A DNA stretch of 64,000 bases from NCBI RefSeq assembly GCF_018143015.1, contig NC_054757.1, positions 19,272,285 to 19,336,284 of the forward strand. The letters run 5' to 3'. Under the pieces are notes generated by a model. The model worked only from the letters and a program-made list of their open reading frames with translations. It did no database searches and was not told the origin of the DNA. How positions within the stretch are numbered: position 1 is the stretch's first letter; the number at the start of each line of letters is the position of its first letter. Made by a program: the position numbers and the translations under genes. Shown here piece by piece: positions 1-12,400 of this stretch. The stretch is from Lytechinus variegatus (lineage: Eukaryota > Echinodermata > Echinoidea > Temnopleuroida > Toxopneustidae).

Positions 1-285
1 AATAATAATTGGCTTTTATGTAGCGCTTTAACAACCTACGAATGCTCAAAGCACTTCACAATCATTACCCGCTCACTGGATTCATAGCTTTTTAGCAGCC
101 TGTTAGGCGCACACTCGCTAAACCAACCACAATGATGGTCGTTTCATACCGGTACCCAATTAGCACCTGGGTGAGAGTGGCAAAGTGTGGATTGACGCTT
201 TGCCAAAGGACGCTAAGCCATGGTGGGATTCGAACACGACTCTCCGATTACAAGGCAAGGGTCAGAACCACTACACCACGACGCT
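1..285 (-). mobile_element. tRNA-derived SINE
   Basis: Read on the minus strand, the element opens with a tRNA-like head containing an A box (TGGTGTAGTGGTT) and a B box (GTTCGAATCCC), continues with a body containing a GGTGAGAGTGGC-like motif, and ends in an AATTATTATT tail at the window edge. The body is shared with elements near 617-905 and 3508-3625. Confidence 0.75.
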
Positions 286-430
286 TCAAACCGATCTTTG
301 TTCAGACGAGACAAACAAAATGAGAAAATGGGGGTCGGACACCAAAAAAATGTTGATCATATTTACGAAACTGCCCTTTATTTTTCAAGTAGGATAGCTT
401 TATTGTTTTATTTCTTTTGTTTCTCCATAC

Positions 431-3400
431 CTTGTAATTCAGGAGTTGACTCTGAAGGATGAATTTATCATCTTTAAGCTGTTCCAAGACACTTTCCAAG
501 TTCTGCACCCTCTTCATCAGGTCACTCATCTCCTTGCTGTGGTTATGGTGTGGCTTGTGCCCTGTGAACAATACCGTAATTGAGAAAGATAGATACCTTA
601 TATTCTTTTGCAAGTAATAATGACTATGCCTGCATATGTTTAGCGCTAATCACTTGCCTAATTAGAAGTCTTTCGGCGCTCTACAATAATGCAGCATAAT
701 TACCCTAGGTTTCGCAGTGCAGCTGTTACATACATGTACTTCTATTTCTAAAGGAATATATTCTTGCCGGGCACTCAGATACCTCACCTGGGTTGAGTGC
801 GGCACAATGAAGATAAATTTCTTAAAAAAAAACTTGCCTTGGCTGGGATTTGAAGCAATGACTCTCTGATAAAAGACGAGTAAAAACCACTAGACCAAAG
901 TACCCCCAGGGTGGCTGATTTTAAGTTCAGTGGCAGTTTCGGTGTTGGAAGAAAAAATTTAGATTGCCGTCCCTAGCTTAAACCAAAAAAAATGACCCCA
1001 ATCACATCATTTGTAGCTCAACACCTAGTCGGATTCCTCCCAAGAGCAGATTCATTTTAAATTTTGGAGCTGTGCTGATCTGAAAATTGACCAGACACCA
1101 ACACCAAAAGATTAATCATCCCCTGTTGGAATTGAGAAAGTACTGAAAAAAGTTCTAAAAGCAGGCTGAATTCAGAAAGATGATACAGATCAAGTCAGTG
1201 ATAACTCAACATGGAGTGACGAGGGTATGTTTTATGCTGTATTTCAACTCCATTGGCTCCACCCGTTATTTGATGTGGAGCCCCAGCCCCCTTTCCTTGA
1301 ACCCAACAATACATGCTCCTAGCATCTTCATGTCCATGAAGTTGCTTGTTTTGAGGGTTTTGAGGGTCACTGGATCCCAGCTCCATCTGATCCACAGGAC
1401 AGTCAGAAGCCCCATCTCCCCCCCAACAATGCACTCCTGACCACTGATAACATTCAGATCTCCACCTCCTACAAGCTGTGTTTTTATACCTGTTCCCAGC
1501 TCCACCTGCTCCAAATGACAGGAGCCCCATCCCTCTTTGAACCCCTACATTTTACGCCTTACCATTAATACCATTCACGTCTCCACCTCCTTGAAACTCC
1601 ATGTTCTTTCGCTGGATCCCAGCTCCGCCTGCTCCACCCGGCATCGAATGGGGAGTGCTGAGGAGCGGCTTGGAGGCTGCATGGGTGACCTTCTCCTGGT
1701 ACCCTGGAGCGAATTTCTTGTTTACAGTCTGTGCCACGTTGACATTGTTCTGGAACAGCTGCACTGGCAGGGAGCCATCTTCCTGGGGAGTGACACCATC
1801 AGCGATGATGATCTTCAAACTCTGGTTCTCTCCACCTGCGGCCTCCAGGCTCTCGATGAATGCATAAGCCTGGTTTGGAAACAGAAGAACAGGCAGTGTT
1901 TCACAAAGGTATACCTGCTTAGTGCTGACGCGCACTTAACCCTAATTCTCCCAGGGAGGGGAGCCATAATGGCCCCCCCCCTTGACAATATTCATGATAT
2001 ATCTGTTTCACCTCGCCACTCACTGACTTTTACTTTCAAGTCTCGCACAAATTTGTGATGCCTGGGTACGTGGTTACGATATTACGCAATAATATGTAAG
2101 TGCATGTCAGACCCAAAATTGCTCATAAACGTGATTTCATGTCCAAATCCAATGCAGATTGTGTTTTAGCCAAAATTCATAAATGTATCATCATTTCTAA
2201 TTTTACTGATTAAGCTTAATTAATTTTTTTTTATGATCAGAATTATGTCTGGAACAATTTCCATCGAAAAAACAATAAAAAATAAAAAGTAAAAAAACAA
2301 AGAAATACATGAGAAATAAAAAAAAACAAAACAATAAAATACATTCGAAATCGGTCGTGGTACCAGAATTTTTTTCATTCATAATTGTTAGGAAGCTATA
2401 AAGAATATTTTCACCCAAATTAGCATTCTAGGAGCTTTATTTAGTGAATCAGAGCAAAAAGTATGATTTCATGAGTAAATTAGCATAATTAATTCACATA
2501 AAATAAAAATATATGAATTCAGTGAAATTTACCAACTGCGTAGATTACATCATTCTCTACCATCATGCAAATTTTTGTTGTGATCGCCTAATCCGCGGTC
2601 GAGATCTTAAGGGGGGCCATATAGCCCCCCCCCCCCCCCCCCGGAATGACAAGAATCAAAATACCCCAGGAGATTTAGGGTTAAAGCAGATACGAGCCAA
2701 TAACACCATCTCGAGTTCTCATACCTGGCCAGTTTCCTGACCCATAATGCCAGTGTAGTCTAGTATTATAGACCAAATTAAATGATAACATGCTAGTTAA
2801 CTACTCAATACATATATACCACCATAATTATGCTACCAAATAGCAAACAATTACTTTACCTGTCAGAACAATTTATTTCCTCTATACAAATACAATTATA
2901 GATCACAATTTATTCTCTGCAGTAATAATAGATATAAACAAAAGAGGAAATTTTATCACTATTATTTATAACCCACAGTAAATGAGAGATCACAGACAAT
3001 TCACTCCCACTTTAAATGCTATAAAAATGTAACTATTATCATTATCATTATAGTCAATCAATTCTTTTCAAAGTACCATAACACATAGTTTGTGGCTACT
3101 GGACTAAACAAAACAGAACCATGTTAATCAAGGAAAATCATAAACTAGACTTAACACTAATGAAGGTCGATGATTTCTTTCAATTGAGCAAAAAGTTTCC
3201 CTTTTCCCTTGAAAGTTCTAATAAAGATTAAGAGCTGATGAATATCAACAAACCTGCTTAGCCGCATCTGATGAGGAGTCTTTCAACGAGGGAGCTACAC
3301 CAATAATCTTGATCTTCTGAGCAATAGGACTGATGTTTGCAAGCTCGTCCGAGAGCTCTGCCATCGAGTTGATTTCCACCTCGGCACCGTTACCATAGTC

Positions 3401-6400
3401 TATGTAGATCACCTGAGCCTAGAATTGGAAATTCATAATAATGATATATTTACCCAAGGTAGCTACTTAAATTACGAAAAACTGTTCTCCCAACGGCCCT
3501 GCATAACAAAATGTTACGACCCCGACATTAGCGGGGCTACCTAGGTGATTAAGCATTCAAGGAATTTCTTCCTACCAGGTATCCATTAACTACACCTGGG
3601 TGGAGAGTGGCAAATGTAGGAAAGTAACAGAAAGGGAGGGGGGGGGTGACCCACAGATAATTATTTAAGAATCTGCTGTTTTATGTAATTTAGGCATATC
3701 TTACAAACAGCTTTACGGGGCAGCATCGTTGACATATCAGTCAGAAAGTGAGATAAAACACCCCATCAGCCAAACTGAACACAAAAAAGGCCCGAATTCA
3801 CAAAGATGGTTTTGAAGACCATCCTTTGAACCTATGGTTTATGCAGATTTCCTGTACAAATAACGCTCAATTTCAATAACGCGTATATTGGAAAGTGTCT
3901 AATACTAATTCGTGCTTCTGTCAGTGCACCAAACTGATGCCTGTTGCCATGGTTAAGTCAATAAAAACACCATCACACAGCTACAATAATTTCTACCACC
4001 AGTGTGATTACCACCGCCTTTACCAGCACTCCTCACCAACACTACCACCATTGCTGTCACCATGGTGACACGACACTAGCTCCAAGCTTTACTTCATCTA
4101 AGATATACGGTTAGGTTTGCAATAGGGTTTTACGCAAGGTTTAGAATAGGGTATAGCGTTAAATCCAGGGTTGAAGTTGGTCATTTGATTAGCGTGTGGA
4201 AGTTACAGCAGAGCAGTTGTCGCCAGAGCAAATGTCATGGAACTGTCATCATCATCAATGTAGTAGGAAATCAACTAACCACACTGACAATATCATAAAC
4301 AGAGGAGAGCGTAGTATGGGATTATTGTAGGGCTTTACCATGTTGTGTGTATGTCCTGTCACTCTGCATCGGTACCAAGCTCCATCGTCCTGAAAGATTG
4401 CTCCGTAGATCTACAAAAAAAGAGAAGTAAATTTTGCAGATATTTTATAGAAAGGGGATTCCAATCTTGAAAATATATGATATTGAACTGCCCTTATTCT
4501 GTACATTTTTAAGAATTCAAAACACTTGTGTTATTTTGGCCGTTTTTGTTGTAATGGTCTGGTGCCAAGCCTAACTTTGTTTACTTTGACAGCCTATCAA
4601 AACTTGTCATTTAATTTAGTGTCTACTATTTCTCTTGGTTATATTATATATTGTTTTGTTCTAGCATTCTATTCATTAATGTGAGTTTTAGTCTGATGAG
4701 TTTATGTTGAGAAGCTTCAGTCTATCAGTGTTCTACAAGACAACATCCAAGGTATCTTAATGCTATTTTCCAAATATAACCCTTCTTTTGAAATTTAAAG
4801 CAGGTAAATCATAGCAATAGAATGTTGCAAGTTTGAAATAACAGAGTGGCTAGACTCATCTTGCGCAGGAACTCTTGTTCCATGATAAAGAAAGTCATTA
4901 TTTTCTCACTCATATGCATGGAAAAATGCATTTATTAAAAGATTATATACTGATAGTGATACACAGCTTAGACGAACAGTAATCCACAACTTTTGTAAGT
5001 GCTTTACTAACCTTGTTACTGTCAGGGTGGAGTTCATGGACTTTTGGTGCAGAATTGCAGTGGTCCTGGAGCTTTGACATGATGATAGAGAACTTCTCCA
5101 GGTTTTCCCTGTTGACTGCCTGGACATAGATGGTGTGTGGATCCACAACATGGGTGATACTAACCTTCTCCTGCAAGATTATACCCACAAGGGCCCCGTT
5201 AACAAAAATCTAAGCAATTGATCATGACTGGTGCTGACCTTTTGGTACAGAGTTGCAGTGGTCTTGGAGCTTTGATAGGTTCTCCATGTTTCTCTGTTGA
5301 CTGCTTAGACCAACAATAATTACTTTTATAAGTGCTTTACTAACCTTGTTTCTGTCAAGGTGGAGTTCATGAACTTTTGGTGCAGAATTACTGTGGTCTT
5401 GGAGCTTCATGTATTCATGTTTGTGATTTTCATCACATTCTGTTTTTGACCTAAAGTTTGCATTTATGTGACACTACACAGTGCACAAGATTTACCTCTT
5501 TATGTGTGCGTTTGTGTATGCAATTTTCAATTCTGATTTCGACCTAGATTTTATCACTTACCAAATTTTTGTATAGGTGACTGTGCAATTCACAAGAAAT
5601 TACCTCGGGGGGGGGGGGGGGGGACAATTTTTCTATTATATATGGAGAATCAATGCTAAATTACCTCGGGGGGGGGGAGAATTTTTTTATTATCTATGGA
5701 GAATCAATGCTAAATTACCTCGGGGGGGGGGGAGAATTTTTTATTATCTACGGAGACACTAATGCTGTAACCGATTTTTATTCCAATTCCCGATCCGATC
5801 CGATTTTCCCCTTTTTTCTACATTTTTCCGAACTCCGATTTTTGACCAGTGGGGAAAAAATCGGATCGGAAAAACCAAAACATAACAAGACAAAAAAAAA
5901 CACGTGGCGACATGTTTGCCGTCAAAATGCGCTGGTGATTTGTTTAGATCTCAGACAAAAGCGGTGGAAGGAAAAGAAGATAAAGGGGAAGAAAATTATG
6001 ATTTGTTTTTATCTGTGATATTAGCGGAAAGGCAGGTGGAGAAGAAGATTATGATTTGTTTTGATCTCCGACATAATCGGGGAAGAACAAAACGATAATG
6101 ATGATAATTGGTGATAATTTGTTTTGATCTCCGACAAAAATGGAGAAAGAAAAAAAAAGGAAAGACGATATGTTTTGATCTTAAGCGGAGGCAAATAAGA
6201 TTTAGTTGAACATGCTGACATGCGCGGTAATATTTACGACTATCTGACTATACGTCGTCTAAGAGTTTACGATTACCTCCGCTATCACTACGATGTTGTA
6301 GAGAAGGTAAATATCATGGTGAACAACTCTGGATAATAATGCGTCTTTTTCGGGAGGTCATGCGACCTTTATGAGATTACGATTACCTCCGCCATCACTG

Positions 6401-9400
6401 CGATGTTGTAGAGAAGGTGAATATCATGGTAAACAACTCTAGATAATAATGCGTCTTTTTTGGGAGGTCATGCGACCTTTAAGAGTTTACGATTACCTCC
6501 GCCATCACTAGGACGTTGTAGAGAAGGTGAATATCATGGTAAACAACTCTGGATAATAAAGCGTCTTTTTCGGGAGGTCATGCGACCTTTAAGAGTTGAA
6601 CACGCTGACATGCGCGGTAATATTTACGACTATCTGACTATACGTCCTCTAAGAGTTTACGATTACCTCCGCTATCACTACGATGTTGTAGAGAAGGTAA
6701 ATATCATGGTGAACAACTCTGGATAATAATGCGTCTTTTTCGGGAGGTCATGCGACCTTTATGAGATTACGATTACCTCCGCCATCACTGCGATGTTTTT
6801 TCAGGAGAAGGTGAATATCATGGTAAACAACTCTAGATAATAATGCGTCTTTTTTGGGAGGTCATGCGACCTTTAAGAGTTTACGATTACCTCCGCCATC
6901 ACTACGATGTTGTAGAGAAGGTGAATATCACGGTAAACGCATTATTATCCAGAGTTGTTTACCATGATATTCACCTTCTCTACAACATCGTAGTGATGGC
7001 GGAGGTAATCGTAATCTCTTAAAGGTCGCATGACCTCCCAAAAAAGACGCATTATTATCTAGAGTTGTTTACCGTGATATTCACCTTCTCTACAACGTCC
7101 TAGTGATGGCGGAGGTAATCGTAATCTCATAAAGGTCGCATGACCTCCCGAAAAAGACGCATTATTATCAAGAGTTGTTTACCGTGATATTCACCTTCTC
7201 TACAACATCGTAGTGATGGCGGAGGTAATCGTAAACTCTTAAAGGTCGCATGACCTCCCAAAAAAGACGCATTATTATCCAGAGTTGTTTACCATGATAT
7301 TCACCTTCTCTACAACGTCCTAGTGATGGCGGAGGTAATCGTAAACTCTTAAAGGTCGCATGACCTCCCAAAAAAGACGCATTATTATCTAGAGTTGTTT
7401 ACCATGATATTCACCTTCTAAAACATCGTAGTGATGGCGGAGGTAATCGTAATCTCATAAAGGTCGCATGACCTCCCAAAAAAGACGCATTATTATCAAG
7501 AGTTGTTTACCGTGATATTCACCTTCTCTACAACATCGTAGTGATGGCGGAGGTAATCGTAAACTCTTAAAGGTCGCATGACCTCCCGAAAAAGACGCAT
7601 TATTATCCAGAGTTGTTTACCATGATATTCACCTTCTCTACAACATCGTAGTGATGGCGGAGGTAATCGTAATCTCATAAAGGTCGCATGACCTCCCGAA
7701 AAAGACGCATTATTATCAAGAGTTGTTTACCGTGATATTCACCTTCTCTACAACATCATAGTAATGGCGGAGGTAATCGTAATCTCAAAAAGGTCGCATG
7801 ACCTCCCGAAAAAAGACGCATTATTATCAAAGAGTTGTTTACCGTGATATTCACCTTCTCTACAACATCGAAGTGATATGTTGTAGAGAAGGTGAATATC
7901 ATGGTAAACAACTCTGGATAATAATGCGTCTTTTTCGGGAGGTCATGCGACCTTTAAGAGTTTACGATTACCTCCGCCATCACTACGATGTTGTAGAGAA
8001 GGTGAATATCATGGTAAACAACTCTTGATAATAATGCGTCTTTTTCGGGAGGTCATGCGACCTTTAAGAGTTTACGATTACCTCCGCCATCACCACGATG
8101 TTGTAGAGAAGAGGCCTATCGTTGATCGGCGGTAGTGTCGCGCGCTGGAACGTCATTATCTTATTTTCCTTCCTCCGATTATGTCGGAGATCAAAACAAC
8201 TCATCATCTTCTTCCTCCGCTTTTGTCAGAGATCAAAACAAATTCTGCCATCAGTGTAGCGTGCCGCATTTGTCCACGCGCCGGCCACATACAAATTTTA
8301 ATGTATTTTTTTGTTTTTGAATATCTTCCGATCCGATATCCGAACCGATTCCGATTTTAGGAGCAAAACTTCCGAACCGAACTCCGATCCCGTAATTGCT
8401 CGAACTTACAACATTAGGAGAAACAATGCTAAATTACCTTGGGGGGGGAGAATTTTTTTGTTATCTATTGAGAAACAATGCTGAATTACCTCGGGGGGGG
8501 GGGGAGAATTTTTTTTATTATCTATGGAGAAACAATGCTAAATTACCTCATATCCTTGGAGCTTCTTAACCTCATCTGGTCCTATGAAGAAAGACAAGGA
8601 AAAAGATCACTTGGAATTTCAGGATGCTTTTCATAAATAATACAAATTCAGTAGATTCAACTGATTTTGTATTTAAATTCATTTTGGTTTAATATCTACG
8701 ACCATAAAAAGGCACATTGCAAAAGCTATAGAGATCTATCATATCACTATAAGAGGCAGCAATTCCATACCTTATGCACTTTTTGTTAAGAAGGGTCTGA
8801 GGACAATTTGTGTGTTTTTATACATGACAATAAAATTAATTGAATTGACTTGTACAGCCTGTTTTTCCATGTTATTGTTATGCTATGACTGTCTACCGTA
8901 AGCTAAAAATCTGGTTGTGACAACAAATTGCAAATTAATATTTTTAGAATGACCATAGACATACCTTTGTTGTACTGATGGGACCCTTCCTTCCAATTTG
9001 GATCTGGACGTCCAGGAGTTGCAAGTAAAGCTCTGCAGAGAAAACCAATAGTGGACATAGTGAATAGCTTTTAAACTCAGCTGAAAATTATTTTAAATGT
9101 CAATTAATTGTGTGTTACATGTACAAAATCGATAGATAACTGGTTTATTGATAAAAAACATCATTGCGACAAAGTCGAATTGCGATGAGTTTACAAAGGT
9201 ACAGAGGCATTACATAATCATAATAATAAAAAAATTAATAAAAATATTAGGTAAGAAAAATATATCACATAATCATACATTCGTAATTTCATGAAGGTAA
9301 TCCATTTTAAACACAATTTAGAAGTATAATTCGAGATCAGTTTGAAAATAAATATATGAATTGAGAGATTCAATATATGAATTGAGAGAATGGAACAAAG

Positions 9401-12400
9401 AATATGCACGTAGATGAAGGAGAAAAGTAGGTGAAGAAGGAAAGGAGGGGGAGAAGATACTGAAGTTAAAGGAGAGGAGAAATAAGAGGAGAAAGGGAAA
9501 AGGCATACAAAAGAAAAATAGCACATTTTGTAGAATTTCACTGGACAAGGGTAATAATTACTCTTCCTTTTCATTCTTTCTGAGAAACTAAATATAGCCT
9601 TTGAACTTTGGAAACATCTATGGAATCATGACACATAAAAGCTGCAATAATCACAGCAGTTTAAAGAGATTTTGGTCATTATCCACTCAGAATGGAACAC
9701 ACAGATCGCATGTTTTTAATTTAGATAGGAGGGGGTTTGCACTTGTCGCAAAGTGACAACTTTAAAAGGGGAAGTTCAGCTTGACAAAAAGTTTATTTTG
9801 AAAATAGCGGAAAAAATAATAACAAAAACATTGCAGAAGGTTTGAGAAACATCCATCAAAGAAAAAAAGCTGTTAGAATTTCAATCATTTGATTTGTGAT
9901 GTCATATGTGAGCAGCTTTCCTTTATATTGATGGTAAAACTCAATGAAATGTCATTTTCTCAGAAAATTGAAAATGATTTTACTGCATATTCAGTATATC
10001 AATCTAGAGAAATCATTTTACACCCATTCCTAAAATGCAAAAAATAAAAAATCCATCACAAACCATTAAAAATTTGAAATTTATGCATTTATTATTATAT
10101 AACATATGGGGCAGCAGCTTGTTCATGACTGTCACAAATCCAAAATCTAATAACTTCCTTAATGTTTAATGGATTTTCCTCAAACCCTCACTAATATTTT
10201 TTCATCATTTTTGTCTGCTATTTTTTAACATCAAACTTTTCTTCAATGTGAACCCATCCCCCCCCTGTAACCAGTATTCCCAAACCCATGAGCTTATAGA
10301 CCCTATCATAAAACAAGCAATTTGGTTTCAATGAGCCACAGGCTAATACCCTTTTCATAAACCTATCCTCCAATTAGCCGCCTAAGAGTAATGCGGATAA
10401 TTCAATAACAAGTGGAATGCCTCTGGCCGTCTCACCTGCATCACGCGGTTCAATATAGCAGCAGTGCTGACTTTGAAAACTACTCTAACTCGCACAAGAT
10501 GTTCAGTGATACATGGTTACTCTTATGTCCTCTTTTTATGAACTAGACCAATAAACTTACAGAGATATGATGGTTATTCAACAAAAAACACGAACATGGC
10601 CAAAGTTCATTGACCTTACATGACCTTTGACCTTGATCATGTGACCTGAAACTCGAACAGGATGTTCAGTGATACTTGATTACTCTTATGTACAAGTTTC
10701 ATGAATCAGATCCATAAACTTTCAAAGTTATGATGGTAATTCAACAGATACACCCAATTCGGCTAAAGTTCATTGACCTTTGACCTTGGACATGTGACCT
10801 GAAACACGCACAGGATGTTCAGTGATACTTGATTACTCTAATGTCCAAGTTTAATGAACTAGACCAATAAACTTTCAAAGTTATGATGGTAATTCAACAG
10901 ATACCCCCGATTCGGCCAAAGTTCATTGACCCTAAATGACCTTTGACCTTAATCATGAGACCTGAAACTTGCACAAAATGTTCAGTGATGCTTGATTACT
11001 ATTATGTCCAAGTTTCATGAATCAGATCCATAAACTTTCAAAGTTATGATGGGAATTCAACAGATATCCCCAATTCGGCCAAAGTTCATTGACCCTAAAT
11101 GACCTTTGACCTTGATCATGTGACCTGAAACTTGCACAAAATGTTCAGTGATGCTTGATTACTATTATGTCCAAGTTTCATGAATCAGATCCATAAACTT
11201 TCAAAGTTATGATGGGAATTCAACAGATATCCCCAATTTGGCCAAAGTTCATTGACCCTAAATGACCTTTGACCTGGGTCATGTGACGTGAAACTCATGC
11301 AGGATGTTCAGTGATACTTGATTAACCTTATGTCCAAGTTTCATGAACTAGGTCCATATATTTTCTAAGTTATGATGACATTTCAAAAACTTAACCTCAG
11401 GTTAAGATTTCGATGTTGATTCCTCCAACATGGTCTAAGTTCATTGACCCTAAATGACCTTTGACCTTGGTCATGTGACATGAAACTCTAATAGGATGTT
11501 CAGTAATACTTGATTAACCTTATGGCCAAGTTTTATTAACTAAGTCCATATACTTTCTAAGTTATGATGTCATTTCAAAAACTTAACCTCAGGTTAAGAT
11601 TTGATGTTGACGCCGCCGCCGCCGTCGGAAAAGCGGCGCCTATAGTCTCACTCTGCTTCGCAGGTGAGACAAAAATTGCGTTCATAAACTCCGAAAATAA
11701 GCCGCATTATTTTTACGAGCGCCCGTCCTGAAAAAGGCGGATAATCGCCATGACAACTGGACACGCCCCCTCCGATGCGGTTGTGTTGGAAAAGGGTGAC
11801 CTTGTGACCGCACCATGGCAATTATCCGCATTATTTGGAAATGCGTTCATAAACTCAAAATCTTGTCCCGATGCTGCTATTATGCGGATAATAGCAGCAT
11901 CAGAGTAATGTGGATAACTCTTGTCCTCCTCCAATTTTACGACCAAATTATGCTGCTATTAACCGCCTAATTCATAGTAATTGGGTTTATGAAAGAGTAT
12001 AAGAACAGCCAGTACACACTAAAATGCCAACAATAAAAACTGGTCAATGCTTGTAAATTTGGGTGATATACATGTAGTACAATAGCCCTTCACATAGCTT
12101 GAAGGGGGCAATCAACACCTTCTTCTTATCCTCTGCTAATCCTTTGCTAATCTTTTGGTAATCCTCTGGTACTAATCACAATGCTATGAAACTCATTAGT
12201 GAGAATAAAAGATGGTTGTTTTCTAGAGCAATGTGAAAATGGGTGGACTGTCAAGATCAGTACAATGACTGCATTATTTGTTACAAATGATCAGCAGGTA
12301 ACTCTGCTTGAAGGGCTACTCCAGGCTGAAGATAATTATCGCTAAATAAATAGAGTAAAATTCATGGAGCAAAATGCTGAAAATTTCATCAAAATTGGAT

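Noticed and set aside
185-300. Candidate tRNA gene (A and B boxes on minus)
   Set aside because: The boxes are present but the sequence is joined to a repeated body and tail, so it is a SINE head. The same applies near 63050 and 24065.
1195-1530. An 82- to 111-residue gene on minus upstream of 1195
   Set aside because: It reads as decayed duplicates of exon 9, not an independent gene.
5577-8028. Many 60-120 residue ORFs through the foldback element and G-tract minisatellite
   Set aside because: They are the same repeat unit read in different copies and orientations, with no family resemblance and no splice logic.
6190-8112. CRISPR-like regular repeats
   Set aside because: Units are contiguous ~110-bp tandem and inverted copies without unique spacers, in a eukaryotic intron.
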